Assembly (NCBI GenBank): GCA_947589545.1
Contig: CANQBA010000012.1
Coordinates: 1-64,000 of the forward strand
Reading direction: 5' to 3'
DNA length: 64,000 nucleotides
Source: an uncultured Oscillospiraceae bacterium
GTDB taxonomy: Bacteria > Bacillota > Clostridia > Oscillospirales > Oscillospiraceae
The notes under the pieces were generated by a model. The model saw nothing but the letters and a program-made list of their open reading frames with translations, made no database searches and was not told where the DNA came from. Shown here piece by piece: positions 45,399 to 54,196 of the stretch. Both the position numbers and the translations under genes were made by a program. Positions within the stretch are counted from its first letter, which is position 1, and each line of letters starts with the position of its first letter.

Positions 45399-46139
45399 AT
45401 GCAGAGCTTTACCGATATCAATTTCAAGCAGATCATCGTTGCGCTTTTTCACAAGGCGTGGATCATCATCCTGTCCGCTTTGCTGTTGGGAGGCGCGTCC
45501 TACCTGTACACAGCCAATTTCATTACGCCCATGTACAGGGCCAGTGTATCCATCTACGTCAACAACGCGCCGCGCTCACAGAACAGCGAGGTGATCTCCG
45601 GCAGCAATCTGGCCACCGCCGAGAGGCTGGTCACCACCTATGTGAACATCATCCGCAGCGACACGGTGCTGGAAAAGGTGGCCGAGAAGCTGGATAACGG
45701 CATGAGAGCCGGGGCGATCCGCAGCATGATGAGTGCCAACAGCATCGACGGTACGGAGATGTTTGAGATCCACGTCGCCTCCTCCGACCCGGAGCTGGCC
45801 GCCGAGGTCGCCAACGCCATCGCGGACGTGGCGCCGGGGGAGATCTCCAACTTCCTGGAGGGCAGCTCCACCAAGATCATAGACTATGCCAAGGTGCCCG
45901 GATCCAGATATACGCCCAGCTTCCGAAACAACACCTTCCTGGGTTGTTTGATCGGCGGGGGGATCGCGGCGCTCATTATTGTGCTGTGGGTCGTCATGGA
46001 CAAGAGGATCAAGAGCGAGGAGGATCTGGAGAGGCTTTTTGATCTGCCTGTCCTGGGGGTGATCCCCGCCTTCGACGTGGAACATAAAAAGGGCGGCTAC
46101 GGCACGAAATACAGCGCCGGCGGTTACGCGGCGAAATAG
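45399..46139 (+). CDS. Chain-length/BY-kinase activator protein (Wzz, CapA/YveK-like)
   Basis: The 246-residue protein has two membrane spans (about 17-40 and 183-205) flanking an extracytoplasmic Wzz domain, including MYRASVSIYVNNAPRSQNS and the proline-rich VPGSRYTPSFRN before the second span. The short cytoplasmic tail is expected to contact the kinase encoded next. It determines polymer length with that kinase. RBS GGGAGG precedes ATG 45399. Confidence 0.9.
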   Translation: MQSFTDINFKQIIVALFHKAWIIILSALLLGGASYLYTANFITPMYRASVSIYVNNAPRSQNSEVISGSNLATAERLVTTYVNIIRSDTVLEKVAEKLDNGMRAGAIRSMMSANSIDGTEMFEIHVASSDPELAAEVANAIADVAPGEISNFLEGSSTKIIDYAKVPGSRYTPSFRNNTFLGCLIGGGIAALIIVLWVVMDKRIKSEEDLERLFDLPVLGVIPAFDVEHKKGGYGTKYSAGGYAAK

Positions 46140-46156
46140 GGGAAAGGGGGTAGACG

Positions 46157-47038
46157 ATGATGAAGCTTTTCGGTACGGCCCGCAGAAAGAAAACGAACAG
46201 CGCCGAAGATAACAATTACAAAAGGCAGAGAGCTTACATCCTGAGTCCCAAAACGGATTTTTATGTGCGTGAAGCGTACAAATCGCTGAGGACGAATATC
46301 ATCTTTTCCCTGCCAAACGAGGGGTGCAAAAGGATATGCGTGACCTCCGCTATCGCCAGCGAGGGCAAGAGCATCACGGTGCTGAACATCGCCCTCACGT
46401 TCGCGGAGGCCGGCCAGCGGGTACTGCTCATTGACGGCGATTTGCGCCGCCCCAGCCAGTCGAAGCTCATGGAGCGAAAGGCGTCTCCGGGACTTTCCAA
46501 TATCCTGGTGGACAAGAATAAGCTGGAGACAGCCATCCACAGGGGCGTCTATACGAATCTCGACGTGATCTTTTCCGGGGACATCCCCCCGAATCCCTCG
46601 GAGCTTCTGGGCCACGAGCGGATGAAGCAGCTGTTGGATCAGCTCAGCGAGGAGTACGACTACATTTTCGTCGACACGCCGCCGGTGAACGTGGTCACGG
46701 ACGCGTGCGTCCTTTCAAGGGTTCTGGACGGCGTCCTGTTTGTGGTGCGGCGCGACGACTCGGAGTCGAATTCCGTGACCTACGCCATCAGCCAGCTGGA
46801 ATTCGCGGAGGCGAAGCTGCTGGGCTTCATCCTGAACGCGGCGGAAATCAGCTCCGCCGCCCGGTACGGATACAGCAAGTACAGGAAATACGGCAAGTAC
46901 GGGTACAGCAAATACGGGTACCGTTACGGGTACAAATACGGCTACTACGGCCACGGGGACAGAAGTACGGAGGGCGCTTCGGAGACAGAACAAAAAAAGG
47001 AGGAGCCGCGGGGGGCGTCCGGTGACGGAGAAAGATGA
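46157..47038 (+). CDS. Bacterial tyrosine kinase (CpsD/CapB-like)
   Basis: The 293-residue BY-kinase has Walker A (SAIASEGKSI), Walker A' (VLLIDGDLRRPS) and Walker B (YIFVDTPP). Its C-terminus, near residues 236-266, is a dense run of Tyr, Gly and Lys with about 14 tyrosines, the autophosphorylation cluster. Phosphorylation cycles of this cluster control polymer synthesis through the Wzz-like partner. The gene overlaps the phosphatase gene by four bases. Confidence 0.92.
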   Translation: MMKLFGTARRKKTNSAEDNNYKRQRAYILSPKTDFYVREAYKSLRTNIIFSLPNEGCKRICVTSAIASEGKSITVLNIALTFAEAGQRVLLIDGDLRRPSQSKLMERKASPGLSNILVDKNKLETAIHRGVYTNLDVIFSGDIPPNPSELLGHERMKQLLDQLSEEYDYIFVDTPPVNVVTDACVLSRVLDGVLFVVRRDDSESNSVTYAISQLEFAEAKLLGFILNAAEISSAARYGYSKYRKYGKYGYSKYGYRYGYKYGYYGHGDRSTEGASETEQKKEEPRGASGDGER

Positions 47039-47694
47039 CAGATCTGCATACGCATATCCTGCCGGGTATGGACGATGGGAGCCGCAATGTTGGGGAGAGC
47101 AAGAGGCTCATCGCCATGGAACAGGAACAGGGCGTGACGGACATCGTTCTGACGCCCCACTATTACCGCTGGTATGAGGAGCCGGAGAGCTTCTTCATAC
47201 GCCGGGGAGCGTCCTGGGACAAGCTGCGCGGTCAGATAGGCGGCGGCGGGCCGGCGTTCCATCTGGGAGCCGAGGTGGCCTGGTTCCCGTCGCTGGCCGG
47301 TTTTCCGGCGCTGGAGAAGCTGTGCATCGGGCACAGCGGCCAGTTCCTGCTGGAGCTTCCCTTCGAGCGCTGGAATTCAAAGCTCATGGATAAGCTCTAC
47401 GGGCTGACATGCTCCACAGGCCTGACGCCGGTCATTGCCCATGTGGAGAGGTACATCGGCATCCAGCGGAAGGAGCTCATAGACGAGCTGGTGGATCTGG
47501 GTCTGCCGCTTCAGATGAACGCGGACAGTCTGTTGAAGATGGGTCAGCGGGGCAAGTGCCTGAAGCTCTTGCGGCGGGGCAGGTGGTACCTGGCGTCGGA
47601 CTGCCACAGATTTGACAGCCGGCCGCCGAGGATGGCGGAGGCGCTGCAATATCTGCGCGGCCGCGCGGGGGACATCGAACCGCTTACGGACTGA
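47035..47694 (+). CDS. PHP-type tyrosine phosphatase (CpsB/CapC-like)
   Basis: The 219-residue protein begins MTDLHTHILPGMDDGS, the first PHP metal-binding motif, and has TPHYYRWYEEP, an E-V-A near residue 80, VIAHVERY and ASDCHR near the end. It dephosphorylates the BY-kinase with Mn-type metals. It closes the core capsule operon. Confidence 0.92.
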   Translation: MTDLHTHILPGMDDGSRNVGESKRLIAMEQEQGVTDIVLTPHYYRWYEEPESFFIRRGASWDKLRGQIGGGGPAFHLGAEVAWFPSLAGFPALEKLCIGHSGQFLLELPFERWNSKLMDKLYGLTCSTGLTPVIAHVERYIGIQRKELIDELVDLGLPLQMNADSLLKMGQRGKCLKLLRRGRWYLASDCHRFDSRPPRMAEALQYLRGRAGDIEPLTD

Positions 47695-47711
47695 AGGGAA
47701 TAGAATAGAAG

Positions 47712-47978
47712 TTGAGACGAAGCGAAGATTTTCTTTTGAAAAGGACAGGCGATACCACGGTGATCGTCCCGGTGGGGCGGGCCGCGGTGGGTTTCCCCGG
47801 CATGATCCGTGTAAACGAGACGGGGGAATATCTCTGGGAGCTGCTTCGGGAGGAAGTGAGCGGGAAGGCGCTTACCGACGCGCTCCTGGCCCGGTACGAC
47901 GTCTCCGAGGAGACGGTAAAAGCGGATGTGGACGCCTTTCGCCATAAGCTCCGGCTGGCCGGAGCCATCATCGAGTAA
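47712..47978 (+). CDS. PqqD-family small protein (peptide-binding RRE-like)
   Basis: The 88-residue protein has the PqqD pattern: an N-terminal strand segment, VNETGEYLWELLREE and DVDAFRHKLRLAGAI at the C-terminus. PqqD-like domains bind leader peptides in RiPP pathways, including the B1 protein of lasso clusters. The start is uncertain. TTG 47712 gives the fullest product but has a weak ribosome site. An ABC fragment follows, and HPr-kinase-like and peptidase-like genes lie 4.5 kb on. Confidence 0.7.
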   Translation: MRRSEDFLLKRTGDTTVIVPVGRAAVGFPGMIRVNETGEYLWELLREEVSGKALTDALLARYDVSEETVKADVDAFRHKLRLAGAIIE

Positions 47979-48028
47979 GAGATCCCGCCAACCGACACAT
48001 TTTCGCCCAAGGAGAATGCCGACAAGCC

Positions 48029-48628
48029 ATGAGAAAAGCAGAGAGGCCCAGAGACTGGATCGCGCGGCAGGCGCGGCCCGCCGGCGGAGCGGTGACAGCC
48101 GTCGTCGCCATCGCCTGCGCCCAATCCCTGCTTCAGGTGGGGAGCGCCTTTGTGGTGCGGTCTGTGGTGGACGCGGGGATCTCCGGGGACGGAAAGCTCC
48201 CCCGCTGGGGGGCGGTCTTTGTGCTGACGCTGGCGGTCACCGCCCTGCTCTACTTGGTTCGGACGGTGCTGGACAATCTGCGGCTGGTAAAGCCGGAGGC
48301 CGCGCCGGAGGAATGTAAGAGGGCGCTGACCGCCGCCGGAGCGGACTTCGTGCTGGAGCTGCCGCGCGGCCTGGAGACGCGTCTGCGGGAGCAGAACACC
48401 GGCCTTTCCGCGGGACAGCTCCAGCGGATCGCTATCGCCAGGGCGGTGCTCATGGGCCGTCAGGTGCTGCTGGACGAGTGCACCTCGGCGCTGGACAGTC
48501 AGACGGAGCCTTCGGTGCTCCGCTCCCTGCGGGAGCTGGGAACCGGGGCCATCGCCATCACCCACCACCCGGAGAATATGGACTGGATGGAGGGCATGGG
48601 AAACGTGGTCATGGAGGATAAGGGATGA
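48029..48628 (+). pseudogene. ABC exporter reduced by a large in-frame deletion
   Basis: The 199-residue frame starts as a normal ABC-exporter membrane domain (two spans, AVTAVVAIACAQSLLQ and VFVLTLAVTALLYL). It then jumps, near residue 95, to the end of an ATPase domain containing the signature-like LSAGQLQRIAIARA, Walker B (QVLLDECTSALD) and an H-loop (ITHHPENMDWM). Walker A and most of the membrane domain, about 350-380 residues, are gone without loss of frame. It cannot hydrolyse ATP. It overlaps the next gene by four bases. Confidence 0.8.
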
Positions 48629-49401
48629 AAAAGTGGAAGATCGTCCTGCTGACGATCCTGGGCATGCTGGTCATCGGCGCCGCCGCCGTCGCGATCTGGC
48701 AGTGGGACAACATACGGGCCGTCATAACGGTGCTGACCAGGGATTCCGGGGACATAGCCGGGGATCTGGAGCAGCAGCGGCAGGAGCACCAGAAGGAGCT
48801 GGAGGACAAGAGGCCCATCACGGTGAAGCCGCCGTCCACTCAGCAGGACGACGACGTTTTCTCCGGCACCACCACGCCGGAGAAGGTCAAGGACGAGCTG
48901 GGCATCACCGAGCAGATCGAAAAGGGCAAGGAGGCCGGGATCATCCCCTCGGAGGATCAGCCGGACAGTACGGAGCCGGGGCCCGGAACGGAGAGTGGGG
49001 ATACGAGCCGCGAGGACGAGAACCCGCCCAACGAGAGCGGAAAACAACAGCTCACAGCGGATGAGCTTTTAAATATATGCGTAGCCGAGCTTTACGCCTG
49101 CAAGGTGGACATCATGGACACCCTGCGCGGCCTGAAGGAGGAGGCGCTGGCCGAATGGCGGTCGCTTTCCCCGGAGGAACGCACGGCGGCGAAGAAGCGT
49201 GAGATAGGCTTTAAGGGCCTTGACAAGTGCTACGACCTTGAGGTGGCGACGGATCGAAAGGTTCATGAGATCCTTGACCGGTACCGTCCTCTCCTTGAGG
49301 AGTTGGAGGAGGACACTTCCATACTCACGGTATTATGGAAGCAGTACCTGGACGAAAAATCTGCCGAGAAAGCCTACTATCTCGACAAATACATGCCATA
49401 A
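48625..49401 (+). CDS. Single-span membrane protein of unknown function
   Basis: The 258-residue protein has one N-terminal membrane span (about 6-24), an acidic, proline- and serine-rich disordered region (about 65-145) and a helical C-terminal part (about 150-258) likely to form coiled coils. I do not recognise a family. It lies directly before a secreted SLH protein and overlaps the ABC fragment by four bases. A role in surface-layer or polymer assembly is possible but unsupported. Confidence 0.7.
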   Translation: MKKWKIVLLTILGMLVIGAAAVAIWQWDNIRAVITVLTRDSGDIAGDLEQQRQEHQKELEDKRPITVKPPSTQQDDDVFSGTTTPEKVKDELGITEQIEKGKEAGIIPSEDQPDSTEPGPGTESGDTSREDENPPNESGKQQLTADELLNICVAELYACKVDIMDTLRGLKEEALAEWRSLSPEERTAAKKREIGFKGLDKCYDLEVATDRKVHEILDRYRPLLEELEEDTSILTVLWKQYLDEKSAEKAYYLDKYMP

Positions 49402-49415
49402 TGGAGGAGCGCATT

Positions 49416-51953
49416 ATGAAAAAAAACGCAAGACGACTTTTGGCAATCATCCTGACTCTCTGCATGTTGAGTGCGGTGATCCCCACCGCCTTTGCCGCGG
49501 AGCCGCAGAGATTTGATATCCTGGGCATCGAGCTTCACCTGGATGTACAGGGCAAGGGCGGCGGCCAGCACGAGGCCGTATATACCGCGACCCTTAAGGT
49601 TGGCGAACAGTTTGCCGAGACGGTGGCGGTATACCACGATAGAATAAAGGTTCTGAAAGATCTGCGCTTTGGCTGTGAGCTCACGGGCAAGCTGGTGGAT
49701 CAGATGACTACCGTCACCGGCCTCAATGTCATCCCCAGCGGCACCGCGGCGGAGATCTTTGTGCAGGAGGGCGCTCCTGTCCTGACCGGCACCGGCGCGG
49801 GCAAGACTCTGACCGTCACGTTCAGGCTTACGGACGATATCATTGAAGATTGGAAGGGAATGGAAACCGAGGACGTATTCAACGACCTGAACGGCAGGCG
49901 CATGACCCTGACCTGCGACCCGGTCACCGTCACCGATGAGCAGCTGAAAAACGCCGACGAGAGCACAGCGGCGGGCATTCAGCTGGTGTCCTACGCGGAT
50001 GTTTACATAACCCGTGCCAGCGGCGTAAACGTCACCATTTACGACGGTACGTCCATTCACGCGGCCCACGGCGACGATGCGCTCCTTCTGAGCGAGCTGG
50101 ACGTGAACGTGGACGGCAGCGCCCTCCGGGGTGTTGACCACGTCACCGTGACCGTCACCGACGGTACCACCGGCAGCGACGTGGCCGGGCCGAAGACACA
50201 GTCCGGCGCGGGTGTTGGCGGGAAATATACGTTTGAGCTTGACGGTTTGCCTTATGGGTTGTGTAATGTAGTTGTAGAGGTATGGTTTGCGGACGGCACC
50301 AGCATCACCGTCACGGAGCCGGTCTATATCCAACAGCCTCAGGTGACCCTGGACGTGGCCGTTCCCGCCACCTACCTCAATACCCACGTCACCGGAGACG
50401 TGCCGGCTTCCGCCGGCGGCTTGGAGGGCGCTATCTCCGAGGAGGAGAAGGAAAGCGTTGAGCTGCCCGAGGAGACGGACACGGCACTGAAGGTCATCGA
50501 CGTCGTTCTCGAGACCAAGTCCCTGAACCTCAACCCCTCCGACGAGGTGCTGGATGACTATCTGCACGGAACCGCGTCCGCCATCATGAGCGGCATAAAC
50601 AGCCAGGCGGCCAGCGACGGCTGGGAGCTCTTGGGCGGCGGCTTCGTGGATTTTGTGGACGTGATCATCACCAAGCAGGTCACCCTGTACACCAAGTCCG
50701 GCACAACGTGGGATGAGACCGACGAGGGCGATCCTGAGCAGATCCACTCCACCAACAACTATGTCACCGTCAGCTTCCCCGTGTCCGACAGACTGCTCAG
50801 CACTATCGCGCAGGGCGGCTCCGGGCTGACAGCGGAAAACATTCTCGTCTACCGCCGCCACGCGGATGCCAGCGGCGACACTACCCGCGCCGTCCGTAAG
50901 GTCTCCTCCGCCGCCAGAGCCAGCGGCGAGTGCTTCTACATCACCCATTCCGCGGGCGGGGACTATATCACCATCCAGGCCAACAGCTTCTCCGTTTACG
51001 CCTTCGGCGTGTCCCTGTCGGCCGTCGCCGCTGACGACGAAAGCGGCACCCCCGGCAACCCGCCCAGCGTCGGCCCCGGTTCCGGCCATGTGGTCACCTT
51101 CGATTCCTGCGGCGGCTCCGCCGTTCCCTCCAGAACGGTGAAGCCCGGCGAGGAGCTGGATCTCTCCGGCATCGTGCCCACCCGTGACGGCTACGTCTTC
51201 ACCGGCTGGTACACCGACCGTGACCTCACCAGCCGCGTCACCAGGATCAAGCCGGAGGGCGGCGTCACCCTCTACGCCGGCTGGCAGAAGAAGACCGCCG
51301 ACCCTGCCGAGACGGGCGTCGGGGAGCTTCTGGACACCGCCCACCATATCGCCTATGTCCGCGGCGTTCCGGGCGGCCTGTTCGCCCCCGGCGCCAATAT
51401 GACCCGTGCGGAGGCCGCGCAGATGTTCTATAACCTCCTGCTGAAGCCCGTCCAGACCACCGCCTCCTTCACCGACGTGCCCGTTGACAAGTGGTACGCC
51501 CCGGCGGTGAACGCCCTGGCCTCCCTGGAGATCATCAAGGGCGTGGGCAACGGGACATTTGAGCCCGAGCGCAGCATCACCAGGGCCGAGTTCACCACCA
51601 TCGCCATGCGCTTCGCCAAGACCAACCCCGGCGGCGTGGACATCTTCCCGGATCTGGAGAAGGGCAGCTGGTACTACGACTACGTGCTGGGCGCCACCAC
51701 CTACGGCTGGATCGCGGGCAAGGACAACGGCCGGTTCGACCCCTACGGGCTTCTCACCCGCGCGGAGGCCGTCACCATCATCAACCGTATGCTCCAGCGC
51801 TCCGGCGACCAGGGCTATATTAACAGCCACACGGCGGAGCTGATCACCTTCCCCGATGCTCCCCGGAGCTGCTGGGCCTACTATGATATCGAGGAAGCGG
51901 CCAACGCCCACACCTACGCGAGGGAATCTGGCGTCGAGAGCTGGACGAAATGA
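49416..51953 (+). CDS. Secreted protein with InlB-type repeat and three SLH domains
   Basis: About 845 residues. A signal peptide (MKKNARRLLAIILTLC... ending AFAAE) is clear, and GGAGG precedes ATG 49416. A long region of beta-rich, Ig-like character (about 30-550) is followed by a Listeria-Bacteroides repeat near 550-625 (VTFDSCGG, FTGWYTD, LYAGWQK). Three SLH domains come at the C-terminus, with the marks GVPGGLFAPGANMTRAE, GNGTFEPERSITRAE and DNGRFDPYGLLTRAE. SLH domains bind pyruvylated secondary cell-wall polymer, so the protein sits on the surface. It directly follows polysaccharide genes that may build its anchor. Confidence 0.9.
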   Translation: MKKNARRLLAIILTLCMLSAVIPTAFAAEPQRFDILGIELHLDVQGKGGGQHEAVYTATLKVGEQFAETVAVYHDRIKVLKDLRFGCELTGKLVDQMTTVTGLNVIPSGTAAEIFVQEGAPVLTGTGAGKTLTVTFRLTDDIIEDWKGMETEDVFNDLNGRRMTLTCDPVTVTDEQLKNADESTAAGIQLVSYADVYITRASGVNVTIYDGTSIHAAHGDDALLLSELDVNVDGSALRGVDHVTVTVTDGTTGSDVAGPKTQSGAGVGGKYTFELDGLPYGLCNVVVEVWFADGTSITVTEPVYIQQPQVTLDVAVPATYLNTHVTGDVPASAGGLEGAISEEEKESVELPEETDTALKVIDVVLETKSLNLNPSDEVLDDYLHGTASAIMSGINSQAASDGWELLGGGFVDFVDVIITKQVTLYTKSGTTWDETDEGDPEQIHSTNNYVTVSFPVSDRLLSTIAQGGSGLTAENILVYRRHADASGDTTRAVRKVSSAARASGECFYITHSAGGDYITIQANSFSVYAFGVSLSAVAADDESGTPGNPPSVGPGSGHVVTFDSCGGSAVPSRTVKPGEELDLSGIVPTRDGYVFTGWYTDRDLTSRVTRIKPEGGVTLYAGWQKKTADPAETGVGELLDTAHHIAYVRGVPGGLFAPGANMTRAEAAQMFYNLLLKPVQTTASFTDVPVDKWYAPAVNALASLEIIKGVGNGTFEPERSITRAEFTTIAMRFAKTNPGGVDIFPDLEKGSWYYDYVLGATTYGWIAGKDNGRFDPYGLLTRAEAVTIINRMLQRSGDQGYINSHTAELITFPDAPRSCWAYYDIEEAANAHTYARESGVESWTK

Positions 51954-52260
51954 GGAAAATCACTGACCGGCCTCTTCGGGGGCCAGTGGCGATACAGATT
52001 AGTTCGATATGACAATCGCTAATAATGAGGACAAAGCTGAATTTGATGTAAGTGGCTTTACATTTCCGTTCGTAATGCGCGGAGATAATACATTTTAAAA
52101 GGATAGACAAAACGTTTCCTGGCGTTACCTCAAGCTACGCGCTTTTCAATCTTTTGAAAAGAGTTAACGACAGCTCAAGGCAATGGGAAATCAAAAGTAT
52201 TTCATTTAATGTGCCAGGTTAGAGGAACAAAGGGAAACAGTGCAATAAATTAGAAGGCTC
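51954..52260 (+). other. AT-rich gap with short coding remnants
   Basis: No complete gene is seen. Two short frames look like relics: 29 codons from ATG 52012, and about 36 codons ending at the TAG near 52223, encoding TFPGVTSSYALFNLLKRVND. The base composition is much more AT-rich than the SLH gene before it. I do not recognise the source gene. The AGAAGG just before 52261 belongs to the small peptide gene. Confidence 0.4.
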
Positions 52261-52461
52261 ATGATGACATAGAACAAAAAAAGTACCTATGCTTCTCCGG
52301 AAGCCAAGCTGATTTGCTTCAGGCCCGTGGAGCGGATCGCCGCCGAAGTAGTAGAGGAGGATGGCTATACACCGTGGGCTAACATTGCCGATTCAGGCCA
52401 GGGAGAGCAAGCCAGTATTACCTATGAAGATGTTCCTGATAGCAGCTTTGGTATCGGTTGA
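52261..52461 (+). pseudogene. Small peptide gene with TAG at codon 4, coupled to the HPr-kinase-like gene
   Basis: The frame from ATG 52261 reads MMT, TAG (52270-52272), then about 62 residues beginning NKKSTYASPEAKLICFRP and including a W and acidic runs, to TGA at 52459. The pattern YxxPEAxLxxF near the start is common in small peptides encoded next to PqqD/HPr-kinase-like genes in Clostridia. Its TGA overlaps the ATG of the kinase-like gene (TGATG). AGAAGG lies before the ATG. It may be a modified-peptide precursor whose start is now blocked by an amber codon. Confidence 0.5.
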
Positions 52462-52982
52462 TGCTCTACCGCATCGCCGGACTGACCGTCAGCATGACGG
52501 CCGGCGGGCGCACGGCGCGGCAGGGAGCGGTTTACACCGTCCCCGCCGGGGCGCGCCCGGAAATTGACTTTACCGTGGCTTGTGACCCTACAAGGGTTCT
52601 GGCCGCGAACCCCTCCCTGGAGAATCTGGACGACGCCGAGTACGTGGGTACCGGTTCCTCCTTCGCCGCCAGGCTCCCGGACTATGACGGACTTCAGCTC
52701 CACGCCTCGGCGGTGGAACTGGACGGGCGGGCCTACCTCTTTTCGGCCCCCTCCGGCACCGGAAAGTCCACCCATACGCACAAGTGGGAGCGCCTGTTCG
52801 GGGCGGCCTACATCAACGACGACAAGCCCGCCCTGCTCAGGTTGGCGGGGACGTGGTACGCCTTCGGCACCCCCGGGTCCGGCAAGGAGGATCTGAGCCG
52901 TCCCTGCCAGGTTCCCCTGGGCGGCGTGGCGTATCTGGCGAAGGAGACTATGACGGCTGGTGACGCGCATGTTGATTGGTGA
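52461..52982 (+). pseudogene. HPr-kinase-like serine kinase, C-terminally shortened
   Basis: About 173 residues. The segment LHASAVELDGRAYLFSAPSGTGKSTH holds the P-loop SGTGKST, followed by INDDKPALL and FGTPGSGKEDL, as in HPrK-like kinases of peptide-modification clusters. The normal C-terminal part of about 100 residues is missing. After GGVAYLA the sequence passes directly to a short tail and stops. In lasso-peptide clusters related kinases phosphorylate the precursor's C-terminal Ser. Whether this short form works is doubtful. Confidence 0.7.
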
Positions 52983-53265
52983 GATGCCCATGGGGGAGCT
53001 GGCGGAGCTGATCCGGTTCCAGCTGGCCAACGGCGGCGTCGCCAATCTGGTGGTGAAGGGCTCCAGCACGGCGCCCATGCTCCACAACGGCCGGGACAGC
53101 GTGACGCTCACGCCGCCCGCCGGCCCCGTGAAGCGCGGAGACGTGATCCTCTATCAGCGGGAGAACGGGCGGTATGTGCTGCACCGGGTCATCCGCTGCC
53201 GGGAGGACGGCCTTTTGTGCTGCGGCGGCGGATCCTGGCGGTGCGCCGCGCGCTGGGGAAAGTAA
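52969..53265 (+). pseudogene. S24/S26-like signal peptidase fragment
   Basis: About 98 residues. LVVKGSSTAPMLHNGRDSV corresponds to the catalytic-Ser region of S26 peptidases (usual GSSMxPML; here Met is replaced by Thr), and GDVILYQR-ENGRYVLHRVI to the Lys region. After CCGG the family normally continues with DNQW. Here it runs into a short foreign-looking tail. A different frame then encodes RRALGKVKRKLKG, which looks like the family's C-terminus. An internal deletion has shifted the frame. Start could be 52960, 52969 or 52990. It overlaps the kinase-like gene. Confidence 0.65.
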
Positions 53266-53311
53266 AAAGGAAATTGAAAGGCAGTCGATGAATGCTTAGA
53301 GAAAGGGCCAA

Positions 53312-54106
53312 TTGATTTATGAAAGTAAAGGGTTGTTATGCCTTTTGCTGGCAGCTGTCTTTCTGACTGCCACGATATCGGCGTTTGCCGCCGATTTTTC
53401 CGACACCAACGGCCACTGGACTGAAAACGCCCTCGACCGCTGGGCCGAATACGGCGTCGCCAACGGGTCGGGCGACGGCACCTTCAAGCCGAACAACAAT
53501 CTCACCAGGGCGGAGATGGCCGCGCTGCTGTCGAAGACCTTCGGCTGGCAGGAGACAGCCGCCAATGATTTCAAGAATATCGCCAGAAACGAGTGGTACG
53601 CGTCGGATATCCTGAAGGCCAAGGCGGCGGGGATCATGCTGGCCGCCGTCAACGGCATGGCGCAGAAGGGGTATGTGAGAGGCTCGGATGACGGCAAATT
53701 CAACCCGGTGAGGAACATTAACCGCGCCGAGGCTTTCGCCGTCATCGACCAGTCCGTGAAGAATTACATCTATAAGCCCGGAACCTACAGCGTCTCCGGG
53801 TCCGGCATCACCGTGATCGCCGCCGCGGGCGTGACGCTGGAAAATTCTACGGTGAACGGGGATCTGTTTATCGCCGCCGGCGCCAAAACGGGCGAGACGG
53901 TGCTGAAAAACGTGACCGTTTCCGGCAGTACCTATATCCAGTCCGGCTCCGGCGCCACGGTCAGCCTGTCTGGGTGCCATTTCCAGGATGTGGAGATCGA
54001 GGGCAAGGGCGCGAGCGTGAGCTTCGGGGGCGGCGACAGCGGAAGCTCTGGGGGCAGCAGATCCAGCGGTGACGGCGTCATTGATTTTGGCAATCTGTTC
54101 AAATGA
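53312..54106 (+). CDS. Secreted protein with two SLH domains and a small beta-helix
   Basis: The 264-residue protein has a signal peptide (hydrophobic stretch ending ISAFAAD), SLH motifs with GDGTFKPNNNLTRAE and DDGKFNPVRNINRAE, then short beta-helix-like repeats (VTLENSTVNGDLFI, VLKNVTVSGSTYI) and a Gly/Ser-rich tail. The frame begins only at TTG 53312. The ATG at 53319 is one base out of frame with the signal peptide, so the original start may have been damaged by loss of one A. It would attach to the cell-wall polymer by its N-terminus. Confidence 0.8.
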   Translation: MIYESKGLLCLLLAAVFLTATISAFAADFSDTNGHWTENALDRWAEYGVANGSGDGTFKPNNNLTRAEMAALLSKTFGWQETAANDFKNIARNEWYASDILKAKAAGIMLAAVNGMAQKGYVRGSDDGKFNPVRNINRAEAFAVIDQSVKNYIYKPGTYSVSGSGITVIAAAGVTLENSTVNGDLFIAAGAKTGETVLKNVTVSGSTYIQSGSGATVSLSGCHFQDVEIEGKGASVSFGGGDSGSSGGSRSSGDGVIDFGNLFK

Positions 54107-54137
54107 TGCCCGCACCGTTGATCCGGGATGAAAAAAC

Positions 54138-54169
54138 GTCCAGTCTCCCTCTTACGCGGGGGACTGGAC
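54138..54169. terminator. 12-bp hairpin, probable terminator after the SLH gene
   Basis: Arms 54138-54149 and 54158-54169 pair with one G-T wobble. Six A precede the left arm, so it is a strong terminator in the leftward direction and a possible one rightward. It argues against the long open frame from 54128 being the true start of the next gene. Confidence 0.55.
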
Positions 54170-54196
54170 AAATTTGCGTTTATTCGGAGGTTAGCT

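Noticed and set aside
46857..46950. Tandem repeat or CRISPR-like array
   Set aside because: The repetitive bases encode the Tyr/Gly/Lys-rich tail of the tyrosine kinase. There are no spacers.
49377..51911. Very long minus-strand open frame opposite the SLH protein gene
   Set aside because: It mirrors a GC-rich gene with a signal peptide and SLH domains on the plus strand. The antisense translation is low in complexity and has no motif or ribosome site.
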